From Erysipelotrichaceae bacterium (GTDB taxonomy: Bacteria > Bacillota_I > Bacilli_A > RFN20 > CAG-826), in the NCBI GenBank assembly GCA_022777645.1, contig JALFFX010000048.1, forward strand, positions 1 to 37,666: a DNA stretch of 37,666 nt, in the 5' to 3' direction. The position numbers and the translations under genes were made by a program. Shown in pieces: positions 29,084-37,666 of the stretch. The notes under the pieces were generated by a model. The model worked only from the letters and a program-made list of their open reading frames with translations, made no database searches and was not told the origin of the DNA. Position 1 is the first letter of the stretch, and every line of letters starts with the position of its first letter.

Positions 29084-29146
29084 AAAAAAATCCCCATTTC
29101 TTCTTGCCTTAATTGGGCTAAATTATGGGGAAAATTTCAATCAACA

Positions 29147-29231
29147 TGGTGCAGCGAATGAGAATCGAACTCACACAGGATACCCTATACGCCCCTCAAA
29201 CGTACGCGTCTACCAGTTCCGCCATCGCTGC
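29147..29231 (-). tRNA. tRNA-Leu(GAG)
   Basis: GCAGCGATGGCGGAACTGGTAGACGCGTACGTTTGAGGGGCGTATAGGG...TTCGATTCTCATTCGCTGCACCA; anticodon loop TTGAGGG. Confidence 0.93.
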
Positions 29232-29290
29232 ATATCGATGCTTATATAATATACTCTTTTATTTTTTTCTTAACAAGTAAAAATATTGAA

Positions 29291-30727
29291 TTAACCTAAA
29301 ATTGTATTAAATACAATTGTTGCAAGTCCAATGTATATAAGCAATGAACAGACATCAACAATTGTGGTGACAAATGGAGAAGAAATAAGGGCAGGATCTT
29401 TTTTGAAAGCAGCTACAAGCATTGGTAGTGATGTTCCAACAAATTTTGCAACCAAAATACCAAGTAATAAAGTACCACTTACTAATAATGAAATTGATAA
29501 TCTTGCAACAAATAATTCTCCACCTACTAATGGAACACCACTATTAAGATCGGCGCCATCAAAGCCAATGATGCCGACATACATTTCAAATAAGAACCAA
29601 AGAGCAGCAAATACGCAAACCATCAATCCCGTTACCAAGGCAACGCGCATTTCTTTCCACAAAATTTTAAAATAATCTTTTGGGCCAAATTCTTGAACTG
29701 CTAATCCACGAACCATCAATGTTGTTGTTTGACCTCCAGCATTGCCGCCTGTATCCATCAACACCGTTACAAATGGAACAAGAATTGGTAAAGCAGAAAG
29801 TGTAGTTTCAAATTTTGACAAAATCATTGATGAAAATGTGCCAAGGACTAATAAAACCATGAGCCATGGAGCGCATTTCAAAGCCATGCGAAATACATTT
29901 GTTTCAAGATATGAATTGTCAAGTGGGGCAACACCAGCCATTTTGGTCATGTCTTCAGTTGCTTCTTGTTCGATAACATCAACGATGTCATCAACAGTAA
30001 TCAAACCAATTAATCGATTTTCATTATTTAAAACCGCAATTGCGTTTAAGTCATAACGCTTAATTAAATTTGCAACTTCTTCTTGGTCTGCGCCTATTGT
30101 GGTGGTGACATAGTCACGATTCATAATATCGCTTATGATTTCATCAGCTTTCGCAAAGATTAAATCATCTAAGTCGAGAGTGCCAACTAAGTTGCGCTTG
30201 CTATCGATAATAAAAATTGTATAAATTGTTTCTTTTGTTTTACCTTCGCGACGAATTTTTCTAATCGCTTCATCCGCTGTTAAGGATTCTAATAAGACAA
30301 GAAATTCTGTGGTCATGATTGAACCAGCAGTATTTTCCTTATAATTTAATAATTTATTAATAACTTCGCGTTTTTCTTTTGATACGTTTCTTAAAACACG
30401 AGTGACTAAATTAGCAGGTAAATCTTCAAGATCATCAACTAAGTCATCGGTAAATTGGCTTTCTAAAATGTTGGCCAGTTCACTATCAGACATCGTTTGA
30501 ATTAATTTTTCTTTTGTGTCGTTTGATAGTTCGGTAAACAAATCTGCGGTGTATTCACTTTTAACGAATTTGAAAATAAAAACTAAATGGGAAACATCTT
30601 CAAAGTCATCGCATGCTTCAGCAATATCAATCGTTGGAACAACTTCAAAAATATTGCGAATTTCTTTTACTTTTCGTTCGATGATTAATTGCTCGAGTTT
30701 TTCAGTTGATATCAATTCGTTTTCCAT
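29291..30727 (-). CDS. mgtE: Magnesium transporter MgtE
   Basis: MgtE N-domain, tandem CBS domains (ENTAGSIMTTEF, GLITVDDIVDVIEQEATEDM), TM domain with PILVPFVTVLMDTGGNAGGQTTTLMVR. Confidence 0.97.
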   Translation of the reverse strand: MENELISTEKLEQLIIERKVKEIRNIFEVVPTIDIAEACDDFEDVSHLVFIFKFVKSEYTADLFTELSNDTKEKLIQTMSDSELANILESQFTDDLVDDLEDLPANLVTRVLRNVSKEKREVINKLLNYKENTAGSIMTTEFLVLLESLTADEAIRKIRREGKTKETIYTIFIIDSKRNLVGTLDLDDLIFAKADEIISDIMNRDYVTTTIGADQEEVANLIKRYDLNAIAVLNNENRLIGLITVDDIVDVIEQEATEDMTKMAGVAPLDNSYLETNVFRMALKCAPWLMVLLVLGTFSSMILSKFETTLSALPILVPFVTVLMDTGGNAGGQTTTLMVRGLAVQEFGPKDYFKILWKEMRVALVTGLMVCVFAALWFLFEMYVGIIGFDGADLNSGVPLVGGELFVARLSISLLVSGTLLLGILVAKFVGTSLPMLVAAFKKDPALISSPFVTTIVDVCSLLIYIGLATIVFNTILG

Positions 30728-30844
30728 AACTCTTCTTTTTAGATTTTAAACTAAGTTATTTATAATAAGAAACAATTTTTTACTTTTTTTAACATTTAGA
30801 TTTATTGTGTGATAAAATTATGGCGTCAATTAGGAGAAAAAAAG

Positions 30845-31441
30845 ATGAAACAATTTATTGTTGAAACGAGTGCAAGACACGTTCATGTCACTCAAGAAAC
30901 ACTTGAAATATTATTTGGAAAAGGCCATGAACTTGAAGTTCGCAAAATGCTTTCTCAACCTGGCCAATTCGCATCTAGCGACAAGGTTGAAGTTATTGGT
31001 TATAACGCCAAAGACCCAAATGGTCCACGTCCAAGCGCAAAATTATCAATTCTTGGTCCAGTCAGAAAAGAAAACCAAGTCGAAGTATCATTTACTGATG
31101 CCAGAAATCTTGGCTTAGTTGCTCCAGTCCGTGAAAGCGGTGATGTATCTGGTTCTGGAAAATGCACATTAAGAGGTCCGGCCGGTGAAGTCGAATTAAG
31201 CGAAGGCGTAATCATTGCCAAACGCCATATACATATGACACCAAAAGATGCCGAAGAATTCGGTGTAAAAAATGGTGATATTGTCGATGTATTAGTCGAT
31301 ACCGGAAAAGGAAGAAAAACAATTTTTGGCGATACAGTCATCCGCGTCAGTGAAAAATACGCACTTGCAATGCACATCGATACAGACGAATGCAATGCCG
31401 CCAGCGCATTTGGTGCAGTGATGGGAAGCATTGTTAAATAG
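30845..31441 (+). CDS. pduL: Phosphate propanoyltransferase (PduL-like)
   Basis: VETSARHVHVTQETLEILFGKGHEL, LSQPGQFASSDKVEVIG, RHIHMTPKDAEEFGVKNGD. Confidence 0.93.
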   Translation: MKQFIVETSARHVHVTQETLEILFGKGHELEVRKMLSQPGQFASSDKVEVIGYNAKDPNGPRPSAKLSILGPVRKENQVEVSFTDARNLGLVAPVRESGDVSGSGKCTLRGPAGEVELSEGVIIAKRHIHMTPKDAEEFGVKNGDIVDVLVDTGKGRKTIFGDTVIRVSEKYALAMHIDTDECNAASAFGAVMGSIVK

Positions 31442-31443
31442 CT

Positions 31444-31701
31444 ATGGAAAAAACATTTGAATATAATCCCCAATTAGTGTGTTCACGTTTATTTAAAATC
31501 ACCATTGATGGCGATATCGTCAAAAAACTTGAAGTCGTCGGTGGTTGCCAAGGAAATTTACGTGGAATATCAAAATTGGTTGAAGGGATGAAAATCGATG
31601 ATGTTATCGCTCGTCTTGAAGGCATTGAATGCCGTGGTTCAAGAACAGGAATAACGTCTTGCCCTGATCAATTAGCAAAAGCACTTAAATCTATTAAATA
31701 A
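31444..31701 (+). CDS. TSCPD-domain protein (NrdJ C-terminal-like)
   Basis: 85 aa; VVGGCQGNLRGISKLVEGM and RGSRTGITSCPDQLAKAL. Confidence 0.88.
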   Translation: MEKTFEYNPQLVCSRLFKITIDGDIVKKLEVVGGCQGNLRGISKLVEGMKIDDVIARLEGIECRGSRTGITSCPDQLAKALKSIK

Positions 31702-31702
31702 T

Positions 31703-31726
31703 AAGGAGTTTTACTCCTTTTTATTA
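31703..31726 (+). terminator. Rho-independent terminator
   Basis: AAGGAGTTTTACTCCTTTTTATT. Confidence 0.8.
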
Positions 31727-31729
31727 TGG

Positions 31730-31758
31730 TTGACAGTAATATAAAAGAAAACTATAAT
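31730..31758 (+). promoter_or_regulatory. Consensus sigma-A promoter of the metK leader
   Basis: TTGACA, 17-nt spacer, TATAAT; both hexamers match consensus. Confidence 0.85.
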
Positions 31759-31765
31759 ATTCATA

Positions 31766-31913
31766 ACGCTTATCAAGAACCATGTAATAAGGATGAAATA
31801 ACATGGTAGCAACTCTTTATTCAAAGTAAGTGCTCTTCCTTAGCAGAGTCCCACTCTCTGAGCGATAAGTAGGATCTCCTTTAACGGAATCCCTTAGTGG
31901 GAGGCCGTTTTTT
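31766..31913 (+). ncRNA. SAM riboswitch (S-box-like) with transcription terminator upstream of metK
   Basis: P1 GCTTATC/GATAAGT, GGTAGCAACT, AAGTGCTCTTCC, and GCAGAG...CTCTCTGAG resemble the SAM-I core; terminator AACGGaatCCCttagtGGGaggCCGTTTTTTT at 31883-31913. Confidence 0.85.
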
Positions 31914-31931
31914 ATTAGGAGGTTCAAGATT

Positions 31932-33086
31932 ATGAACGAAAAAAATTTATTTACATCCGAATCCGTTTCTGAAGGTCATCCAGATAAGGTTTGCGATCAA
32001 ATTGCTGATGCTATTTTAGATTATTGTTTATCTATCGATCCTAATTCTCGTGTTGCTTGCGAAGTTTTTGTATCGACAAATTATGTTTTAATTGGCGGAG
32101 AAATCACCACAAAAGCAAAACCTGATTATGTCTCTATTGCAAGAAGAGTCATCAAAGATATTGGCTATGATAAACACGAATATGGTTTTTCATATGATAA
32201 CGTCACAGTCGATGTTAAAGTTAAAACTCAATCACCAAACATTGCTCAAGGAGTTGATATTGGTGGCGCTGGCGATCAAGGCATTATGTTTGGCTATGCC
32301 ACTAACGAAACAAAAGGATATATGCCTCTTGCGATTTCTATTGCTCATAAACTTGTTCGCGTTGCCTCAATGCTTCGTAAAAGTGGCGAATTTAAACATG
32401 CTCGTCCAGATATGAAATCACAAGTAACAATCGATTATGAAGATCCAAAAAATCCACGCGTTGTCACTGTTTTGATGTCTGTTCAACACGATCATGACGC
32501 GAATAATGAAGAATTTAGAAATTATATAAAAGAAAACATCATGAAACCGGTCGTAAAATCATTTGGAATGAATGATGACTTTGAGATTTTAATCAATCCA
32601 ACCGGATGTTTTGAAATCGGTGGTCCAGCTGGTGATACAGGTGTTACTGGAAGAAAGATTATTGTTGACACCTATGGTGGTGCGTCTCGTCATGGTGGTG
32701 GAGCATTTTCTGGTAAAGATCCATCTAAGGTTGATAGAAGTGCTGCATATATTGCTCGTTACATCGCTAAAAACCTCGTTGCGGCCGGTGCCGCAGATAG
32801 ACTTGAAATCCAACTTGGATACGCTATCGGAAAAAGCGAACCAGTTTCATTAGGCATCTCTACATTTGGCACTGCCCATTATAGCGATGAAAAAATCCTT
32901 AAAATTATTCATCAACTTTTCGATTTAAGACCACGTGAAATCATTAAAACTTTATCTCTTACAACCCCAACATTTAAATATGAAGATATCGCATCATATG
33001 GTCATTTAGGAAGAAGTGATTTAGATCTTCCTTGGGAAAAACTTGATAAAGTTGATGAAATCAAGAAATTGTTAGAACAAGAATAA
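31932..33086 (+). CDS. metK: S-adenosylmethionine synthetase
   Basis: FTSESVSEGHPDKVCDQIADAILD, GGAGDQGIMFGYA, GGGAFSGKDPSKVDRSAAYIARY. Confidence 0.98.
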   Translation: MNEKNLFTSESVSEGHPDKVCDQIADAILDYCLSIDPNSRVACEVFVSTNYVLIGGEITTKAKPDYVSIARRVIKDIGYDKHEYGFSYDNVTVDVKVKTQSPNIAQGVDIGGAGDQGIMFGYATNETKGYMPLAISIAHKLVRVASMLRKSGEFKHARPDMKSQVTIDYEDPKNPRVVTVLMSVQHDHDANNEEFRNYIKENIMKPVVKSFGMNDDFEILINPTGCFEIGGPAGDTGVTGRKIIVDTYGGASRHGGGAFSGKDPSKVDRSAAYIARYIAKNLVAAGAADRLEIQLGYAIGKSEPVSLGISTFGTAHYSDEKILKIIHQLFDLRPREIIKTLSLTTPTFKYEDIASYGHLGRSDLDLPWEKLDKVDEIKKLLEQE

Positions 33087-33103
33087 GCGGTTTACCGCTT
33101 TTT
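33085..33103 (+). terminator. Rho-independent terminator
   Basis: AAGCGGTTTACCGCTTTTT. Confidence 0.8.
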
Positions 33104-33210
33104 CTTTTGTTCTTTAATAATTTTTGCAAAACATCTATATTTTTTAATATATTTTTGTCATAATTAAATTAGAAATTATCAACTAGTATAATTTGGAAAG
33201 GAGTGCTTTT

Positions 33211-33768
33211 ATGAAATACCAAATTATTGGTAAGAACATTGAAGTTACCGAAGGCATTCGCGAAGCAGTTGAAAACAAGCTTTCGCGTATGGATAAATAC
33301 TTCCTTCTCAATGATGATGTTACTTGCCGCGTTGTTGTTAGATCTTATAAAGTGGGTACTAAGATCGAAGTTACTATTTTTACCCCTCAAATGGACTTAC
33401 GTGCTGAGGTGAGTAACCCTGATTTATATGCTGGTATCGATTTGGCAATTGATAAACTCGAAGGCCAAATGCGCAAAATTAAAACAAGAATGGACCGTTC
33501 AAGAGGCGGTAAAATTTCTCTTGGTAAAGCAATTTCTCTTGAAAATATTGATGCCTTACCAGTTGAAGATGAAGAAGAAGAAACAGTTGTTAGAACTAAA
33601 TCAATTTATCTTGAACCAATGAGCCTTGATGAAGCAATCACAAGAATGGAAGCAATTGATCACCCATTCTTTATCTATCTTGATGAAGAAGATGACAAAA
33701 TTTCTGTTTGCTACACCAGAGAAGATGGCGGTTATGGCGTTATCCAAGCTGAAAATAGCTTAAAATAA
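33211..33768 (+). CDS. hpf: Ribosome hibernation-promoting factor, long form (HPF/RaiA)
   Basis: N-terminal IIGKNIEVTEGIREAVENKLSRMDKYF; C-terminal SLDEAITRMEAIDHPFFIYLDEEDDKISVCYTREDGGYGVIQ. Confidence 0.95.
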   Translation: MKYQIIGKNIEVTEGIREAVENKLSRMDKYFLLNDDVTCRVVVRSYKVGTKIEVTIFTPQMDLRAEVSNPDLYAGIDLAIDKLEGQMRKIKTRMDRSRGGKISLGKAISLENIDALPVEDEEEETVVRTKSIYLEPMSLDEAITRMEAIDHPFFIYLDEEDDKISVCYTREDGGYGVIQAENSLK

Positions 33769-33784
33769 ATCCATTTAAATCAAT

Positions 33785-33817
33785 AAGGGTTCTTCGTAAG
33801 AAGGACCTTTTTATTTT
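33785..33817 (+). terminator. Rho-independent terminator
   Basis: AAGGGTTCTTCGTAAGAAGGACCTTTTTATTTT. Confidence 0.75.
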
Positions 33818-33865
33818 GTGGTTTTTATTTTGCACGCATAAAAATTCTTATATAATTATGTCGTA

Positions 33866-34573
33866 ATGATTAATATTGCGTTTGTTGAAGATGATTTAAA
33901 TTTTTTAGAGCTTTTCAATTCTTTTTGTGATGAATATGCCGCAAACAATAAATTAGATTTTAATTATCATCATTTTGGCAATGCTGAAGTATTTTTAGAA
34001 AAATGTAAAACAACTGCTTTTGATTTGGTCTTTATGGATATTGAACTGCCCGGTCTTAATGGAATGGAAACAAGCAAGAAATTAAGACAAATGGATTCAA
34101 AAGTAGTTATTGTATTTGTCACCAATATGGCATCTTTTGCAATTGAAGGATATCAAGTTAATGCTTTTGACTTTATTTTAAAACCACTGGTGAAGCAAAC
34201 ATTTTTTATGAAAATGGATCGCATTGTTGAAAAAATAAAATCAGAAGAAGATTGTTTTATTTCTCTTAGTTACGCTCATCAACAAAAACTAATCAATATT
34301 AACGAACTAGTCATCGTTGATGTTCGCGACCATTACATCGAATTTGTGCTAAAGCATGAAACTGTAAGATTCCGTGGCTCGCTTAAAAATTATGAAGAAC
34401 AATTATATGCTTTTGGTTTTTTAAAGTGCAATAACCATTCACTTGTCAATCCTCGCTTTATTATTAAAGTCGATAAAGACATGCTTATTATGCGCGATTA
34501 TCAAACTGAAATCACTCGCAACAAGAAAAAACAATTTTTAGAAAGCTTTGCTTTATATTTAGGTAAACATTAA
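33866..34573 (+). CDS. LytTR-family response regulator (AgrA/LytR-like)
   Basis: Receiver domain (LVFMDIELPGLNGMETSKKLR) and LytTR-like C-terminus (RFRGSLKNYEEQLYAFGFLKCNNHSLVNPRFI). Confidence 0.93.
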   Translation: MINIAFVEDDLNFLELFNSFCDEYAANNKLDFNYHHFGNAEVFLEKCKTTAFDLVFMDIELPGLNGMETSKKLRQMDSKVVIVFVTNMASFAIEGYQVNAFDFILKPLVKQTFFMKMDRIVEKIKSEEDCFISLSYAHQQKLININELVIVDVRDHYIEFVLKHETVRFRGSLKNYEEQLYAFGFLKCNNHSLVNPRFIIKVDKDMLIMRDYQTEITRNKKKQFLESFALYLGKH

Positions 34574-35904
34574 TGGTTGATACACAAATATTTTATTATC
34601 GACTTGTCTTTTTGGCAGAATTACTGATTTCTGAATTTTTATTTGCTGTGCGACTTCCGAAAAGGAATCATTTTGTGCTTCGCGTTTCATTATCGATATT
34701 AAGTTGCTTTGTTTTAACTTTCTTTTTTCCGATATTTTCTGAACATCCGCTTTACTTATCGATAATGTTTTTTATGATATTCGCCTATTCGCTTATCGCT
34801 TTATATATGTGTTTTGATTGTTCATTTAGAAGCGTGCTTTTTGTAAGTCTTGCCGCATATACAATCCAACATATCGCCTATATTATCTATTCTGTATTAG
34901 TGGAAACCTTATACCTCGATCAGATTATGGATTTTTTGTTTTCGAATAATCCATATTTTAATAAGGATAGTGTTGGTGGATATTCTCTTATTACTTTTAT
35001 TGCTTATATTTCTATTTATTTTTGTGTTTATTGGATCAGTTATTTTACACTAGCAAAACGAATTATTAAGAATGCGGATATGCATATTAAAAATTTCGCC
35101 TTTATTTTCCTTTCGATTTTCCTTGTTGTCGTTGTCATTGTCTTAAATCTTATTTCTGAATCAAACGAGAACGAAGATATAATCTCTTACTATCTTGTTA
35201 ACGCTTATGCCTTACTAACTTGTATTGCGTCTTTAATTATTCAGTTTTCGCAACTTGAAGAAAAAAATATTCGCAACGAACTTGAAGTATATAAAATCTT
35301 GTTTAGTGAAAGAAAAAAACAATACGAATTGTCGAAAAAGACAATCGATATCATTAATATCAAATGTCATGATTTAAAACATCAAATTCATAAAATTAAT
35401 CAAAACAATGTCATCGACAGTGACAACATCAAAGAAATTGAAAAATCATTAGATATTTATGATTCATCATTTAAAACTCATAACAATGCTTTAGATGTTA
35501 CGCTTACCGAAAAATCACTTATCGCATTAGATAATAATATTAAATTATGCGTCATTGCTGACGGCTCTTTACTTTCATTTATGAAAAGCAGTGATATATA
35601 TTCTCTTTTTGGCAACGCGATTGAAAACGCAATTGAGGCATTAAAAGAAGTTGATGAAGAACTTAAAGTAATTACTTTAATTGTCAAGCAAGTCAATAGT
35701 TTCGTCTCAATCCATATGGAAAATAAATATAAGGGCATATTAAATGTCGTCAATGGTGAAATCTTTACCAAAAAAGATGATCATAATTATCACGGTTTTG
35801 GTTTGTTATCGATAAAATCAATTGTCGAAAAATATAAAGGAAATATATCTATTGACACGAAAAACAATATTTTCAAATTAGATATTATTTTCAACGTCAA
35901 TTAA
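34573..35904 (+). CDS. Membrane sensor histidine kinase of the AgrC/ComD (GHKL) class
   Basis: N-terminal polytopic region, CHDLKHQI H-box, N-box FGNAIENAIEAL, G-box NYHGFGLLSIKSIVEKYKG; start overlaps the regulator stop. Confidence 0.93.
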   Translation: MVDTQIFYYRLVFLAELLISEFLFAVRLPKRNHFVLRVSLSILSCFVLTFFFPIFSEHPLYLSIMFFMIFAYSLIALYMCFDCSFRSVLFVSLAAYTIQHIAYIIYSVLVETLYLDQIMDFLFSNNPYFNKDSVGGYSLITFIAYISIYFCVYWISYFTLAKRIIKNADMHIKNFAFIFLSIFLVVVVIVLNLISESNENEDIISYYLVNAYALLTCIASLIIQFSQLEEKNIRNELEVYKILFSERKKQYELSKKTIDIINIKCHDLKHQIHKINQNNVIDSDNIKEIEKSLDIYDSSFKTHNNALDVTLTEKSLIALDNNIKLCVIADGSLLSFMKSSDIYSLFGNAIENAIEALKEVDEELKVITLIVKQVNSFVSIHMENKYKGILNVVNGEIFTKKDDHNYHGFGLLSIKSIVEKYKGNISIDTKNNIFKLDIIFNVN

Positions 35905-35908
35905 CAAC

Positions 35909-35938
35909 TTACGGACAGTTTTTTTCATTTTACGGACA
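35909..35938 (+). promoter_or_regulatory. Putative LytTR-type direct-repeat operator
   Basis: TTACGGACA at 35909-35917 and 35930-35938, 12-bp spacer; predicted -35 TTGTTT (35944-35949), N17, -10 TACGAT (35967-35972) just downstream. Confidence 0.6.
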
Positions 35939-36020
35939 CTCAATTGTTTTGGTAAAGCCCTTACATTACGATAAAAGTGTTATTAGCTAAGTAACACATA
36001 ATTTAGGAGGAAAAAGACTC

Positions 36021-37666
36021 ATGAAAAAGATGTCCAATGTTAAATTTAGGACAATCATGGTTCCAGCTGCAACGCTTCTTTTTGCAACTGGATTAATTGC
36101 CACTATAACAGCAAACCAATTCAGTGCGTCGCTTGACTTCGCTTTTGGTCGTGGTGAAAAACACATCGAACAAGTCGAAGGAATTGCTCAAAGCGATGTT
36201 TCTTTCTATGAAAGAAGATTTGCTGAAGCAACTAACTCTCGCTTAGCCGCCCGTGATGTTGCTCAAAAAGTGGAAGAAGAAGGTGCTACCCTTCTTAAAA
36301 ACGATGGTGTATTACCACTTGCGAAAAATAGCAAAGTAACACCATTTGGTTATCGTTATGTTTCACCATTCTACGGTGGAACTGGTTCAGCCAATATCGA
36401 TACATCTGATTCATACGTTATCACAGCTGAACAAGGTTTAGCAGACAGCTTCTCTGTTAATACTGAAGTTGTTAATGCTATGAAAGGTGCCACACCTGTC
36501 ACAATGGAATATGCTGATGGAAATGACCCAACTAATTTAACTGAATACAATTCAGCGATTTATGTCGGCCATGAAGCAAGTTGTGCAGATACAACAGCTA
36601 TCATTTATATTGCTCGTCCAGGTACCGAAGGCTATGATTTAAATTCCAGCACTCCATATGATGATGGAACAAAATCTCAACTTGAATTAACAACTCGTGA
36701 AAAAGAAATGATTGCTTTTGCTAAAGCAAATTGTTCAAAAACTGTAGTTTTATTAATTACCCCAACACCGATGATGGTTCAAAGCTTACAAAACGATAGC
36801 GGTATCAACGCTATTATATGGGCTGGTTTACCAGGTGCTGGCGGATATCGCGCTGTTAGCAACATTCTTGATGGTACAGTTAACCCATCCGGTAAATTAA
36901 GCGACCTTTGGTACGCTGATTTCTATAGCGATCCAACTTATAAAAATATTCTTCCAGGTACAATCACAAACCCTGATGAAGGAAAATCTTCTCCATCTTC
37001 TTATATGGAATATGAAGAAAGCATTTATATGGGTTATCGTTATTATGAAACTCGTTTTGCTGCCGATAATAAATTCACAGTATTTGGCGAAACAAAAGGT
37101 TACGACGACGCTGTTGTATATCCATTTGGTTTCGGATTAAATTACGAAGATGATAAAGTAACCCAAACATTTGATTCTATTTCATATTTCCGTGATCAAG
37201 TTACTGTAAAAGGAACAATTCATAACGAATCAACTCGCCCAGTCGATGAAGTTGTCCAAATCTATGTTGGTGCTCCTTATACAGCAAACGGAATTGAAAA
37301 ATCAAGCAAAGTTTTAGTCGCTTTCGACAAATATCATGTTGAAGCAAATTCAGAAAAAGAATTTGAAATCAAATTCCTTGATGAAGAAATGGCTTCATAT
37401 GATCATAAAAAGATTTATAGTGAAAATGGATCATATGTCCTTGAAAATGGTACTTATTCCATTTATTTAGGAAAAGATTCCCACAATTCATTTGATTCTA
37501 AAAATATTACTGTTCCAACAGCCAAAGTTTATGCTTTAGAAGCTAAAACTGGAGAAGCAGTTGGTAAGAGAAGTAGCGATATCGTATTAGCAGAAAATTT
37601 ATTCGATAACTTAAACGAATATGTCGCTGGTGGTGAAATGACTTCAATGAGCCGCGCTAAATTTGC
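36021..37666 (+). CDS. Glycoside hydrolase family 3 protein (beta-glucosidase-like), 3' partial
   Basis: ATG after aggagg; VEEEGATLLKNDGVLPLAK, WAGLPGAGGYRAVSNILDGTVNPSGKLSDLW, VYPFGFGLNYE, FnIII-like segment; frame runs off the window end. Confidence 0.9.
   Translation, partial: MKKMSNVKFRTIMVPAATLLFATGLIATITANQFSASLDFAFGRGEKHIEQVEGIAQSDVSFYERRFAEATNSRLAARDVAQKVEEEGATLLKNDGVLPLAKNSKVTPFGYRYVSPFYGGTGSANIDTSDSYVITAEQGLADSFSVNTEVVNAMKGATPVTMEYADGNDPTNLTEYNSAIYVGHEASCADTTAIIYIARPGTEGYDLNSSTPYDDGTKSQLELTTREKEMIAFAKANCSKTVVLLITPTPMMVQSLQNDSGINAIIWAGLPGAGGYRAVSNILDGTVNPSGKLSDLWYADFYSDPTYKNILPGTITNPDEGKSSPSSYMEYEESIYMGYRYYETRFAADNKFTVFGETKGYDDAVVYPFGFGLNYEDDKVTQTFDSISYFRDQVTVKGTIHNESTRPVDEVVQIYVGAPYTANGIEKSSKVLVAFDKYHVEANSEKEFEIKFLDEEMASYDHKKIYSENGSYVLENGTYSIYLGKDSHNSFDSKNITVPTAKVYALEAKTGEAVGKRSSDIVLAENLFDNLNEYVAGGEMTSMSRAKF

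Noticed and set aside
22345-29175. Possible att pair between the tRNA-Leu 3' region (TCACACA) and 22341-22347
   Set aside because: A 7-bp match is too short to claim; no integrase gene present.
29028-29249. 73-aa plus-strand ORF
   Set aside because: Overlaps tRNA-Leu(GAG) and decayed sequence; no RBS.
1-37666. CRISPR arrays, insertion sequences, prophage structural genes
   Set aside because: No regularly spaced repeats, intact transposase or phage structural proteins were recognized on either strand.

Overview
The window is low-GC (A+T-rich) Firmicutes/Mollicutes-like chromosomal DNA that appears to use the standard bacterial code (TGG = Trp; TGA looks like a genuine stop at ispD). Most of it is housekeeping: a MacB-like ABC transporter (cut at the left edge), DegV, an M6-like secreted protease, ychF, ispF, argS, rpoE (delta), an nrnA/cysQ/5'-nucleotidase run, HAD hydrolases, NifU, two tRNA groups (six tRNAs), pgi, ispD, an ECF sigma/anti-sigma/lipoprotein operon, mgtE, pduL, metK behind a SAM riboswitch, hpf, a LytTR two-component system, and a GH3 glucosidase cut at the right edge. 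The accessory segment at about 22.2-29.1 kb, beside tRNA-Leu(GAG), is the most interesting part. It holds a Sau3AI/MutH-family restriction endonuclease, a divergent C5 cytosine methyltransferase with GATC sites in its predicted promoter, and a convergent, translationally coupled three-gene operon (72 aa, 210 aa, 742-aa MutL/MORC-like GHKL ATPase). Behind these are decayed gene remnants. I propose this as a candidate composite defense system pairing a MutH-like nuclease with a MutL/MORC-like ATPase. Family names are assigned by motif recognition only; no database search was run.
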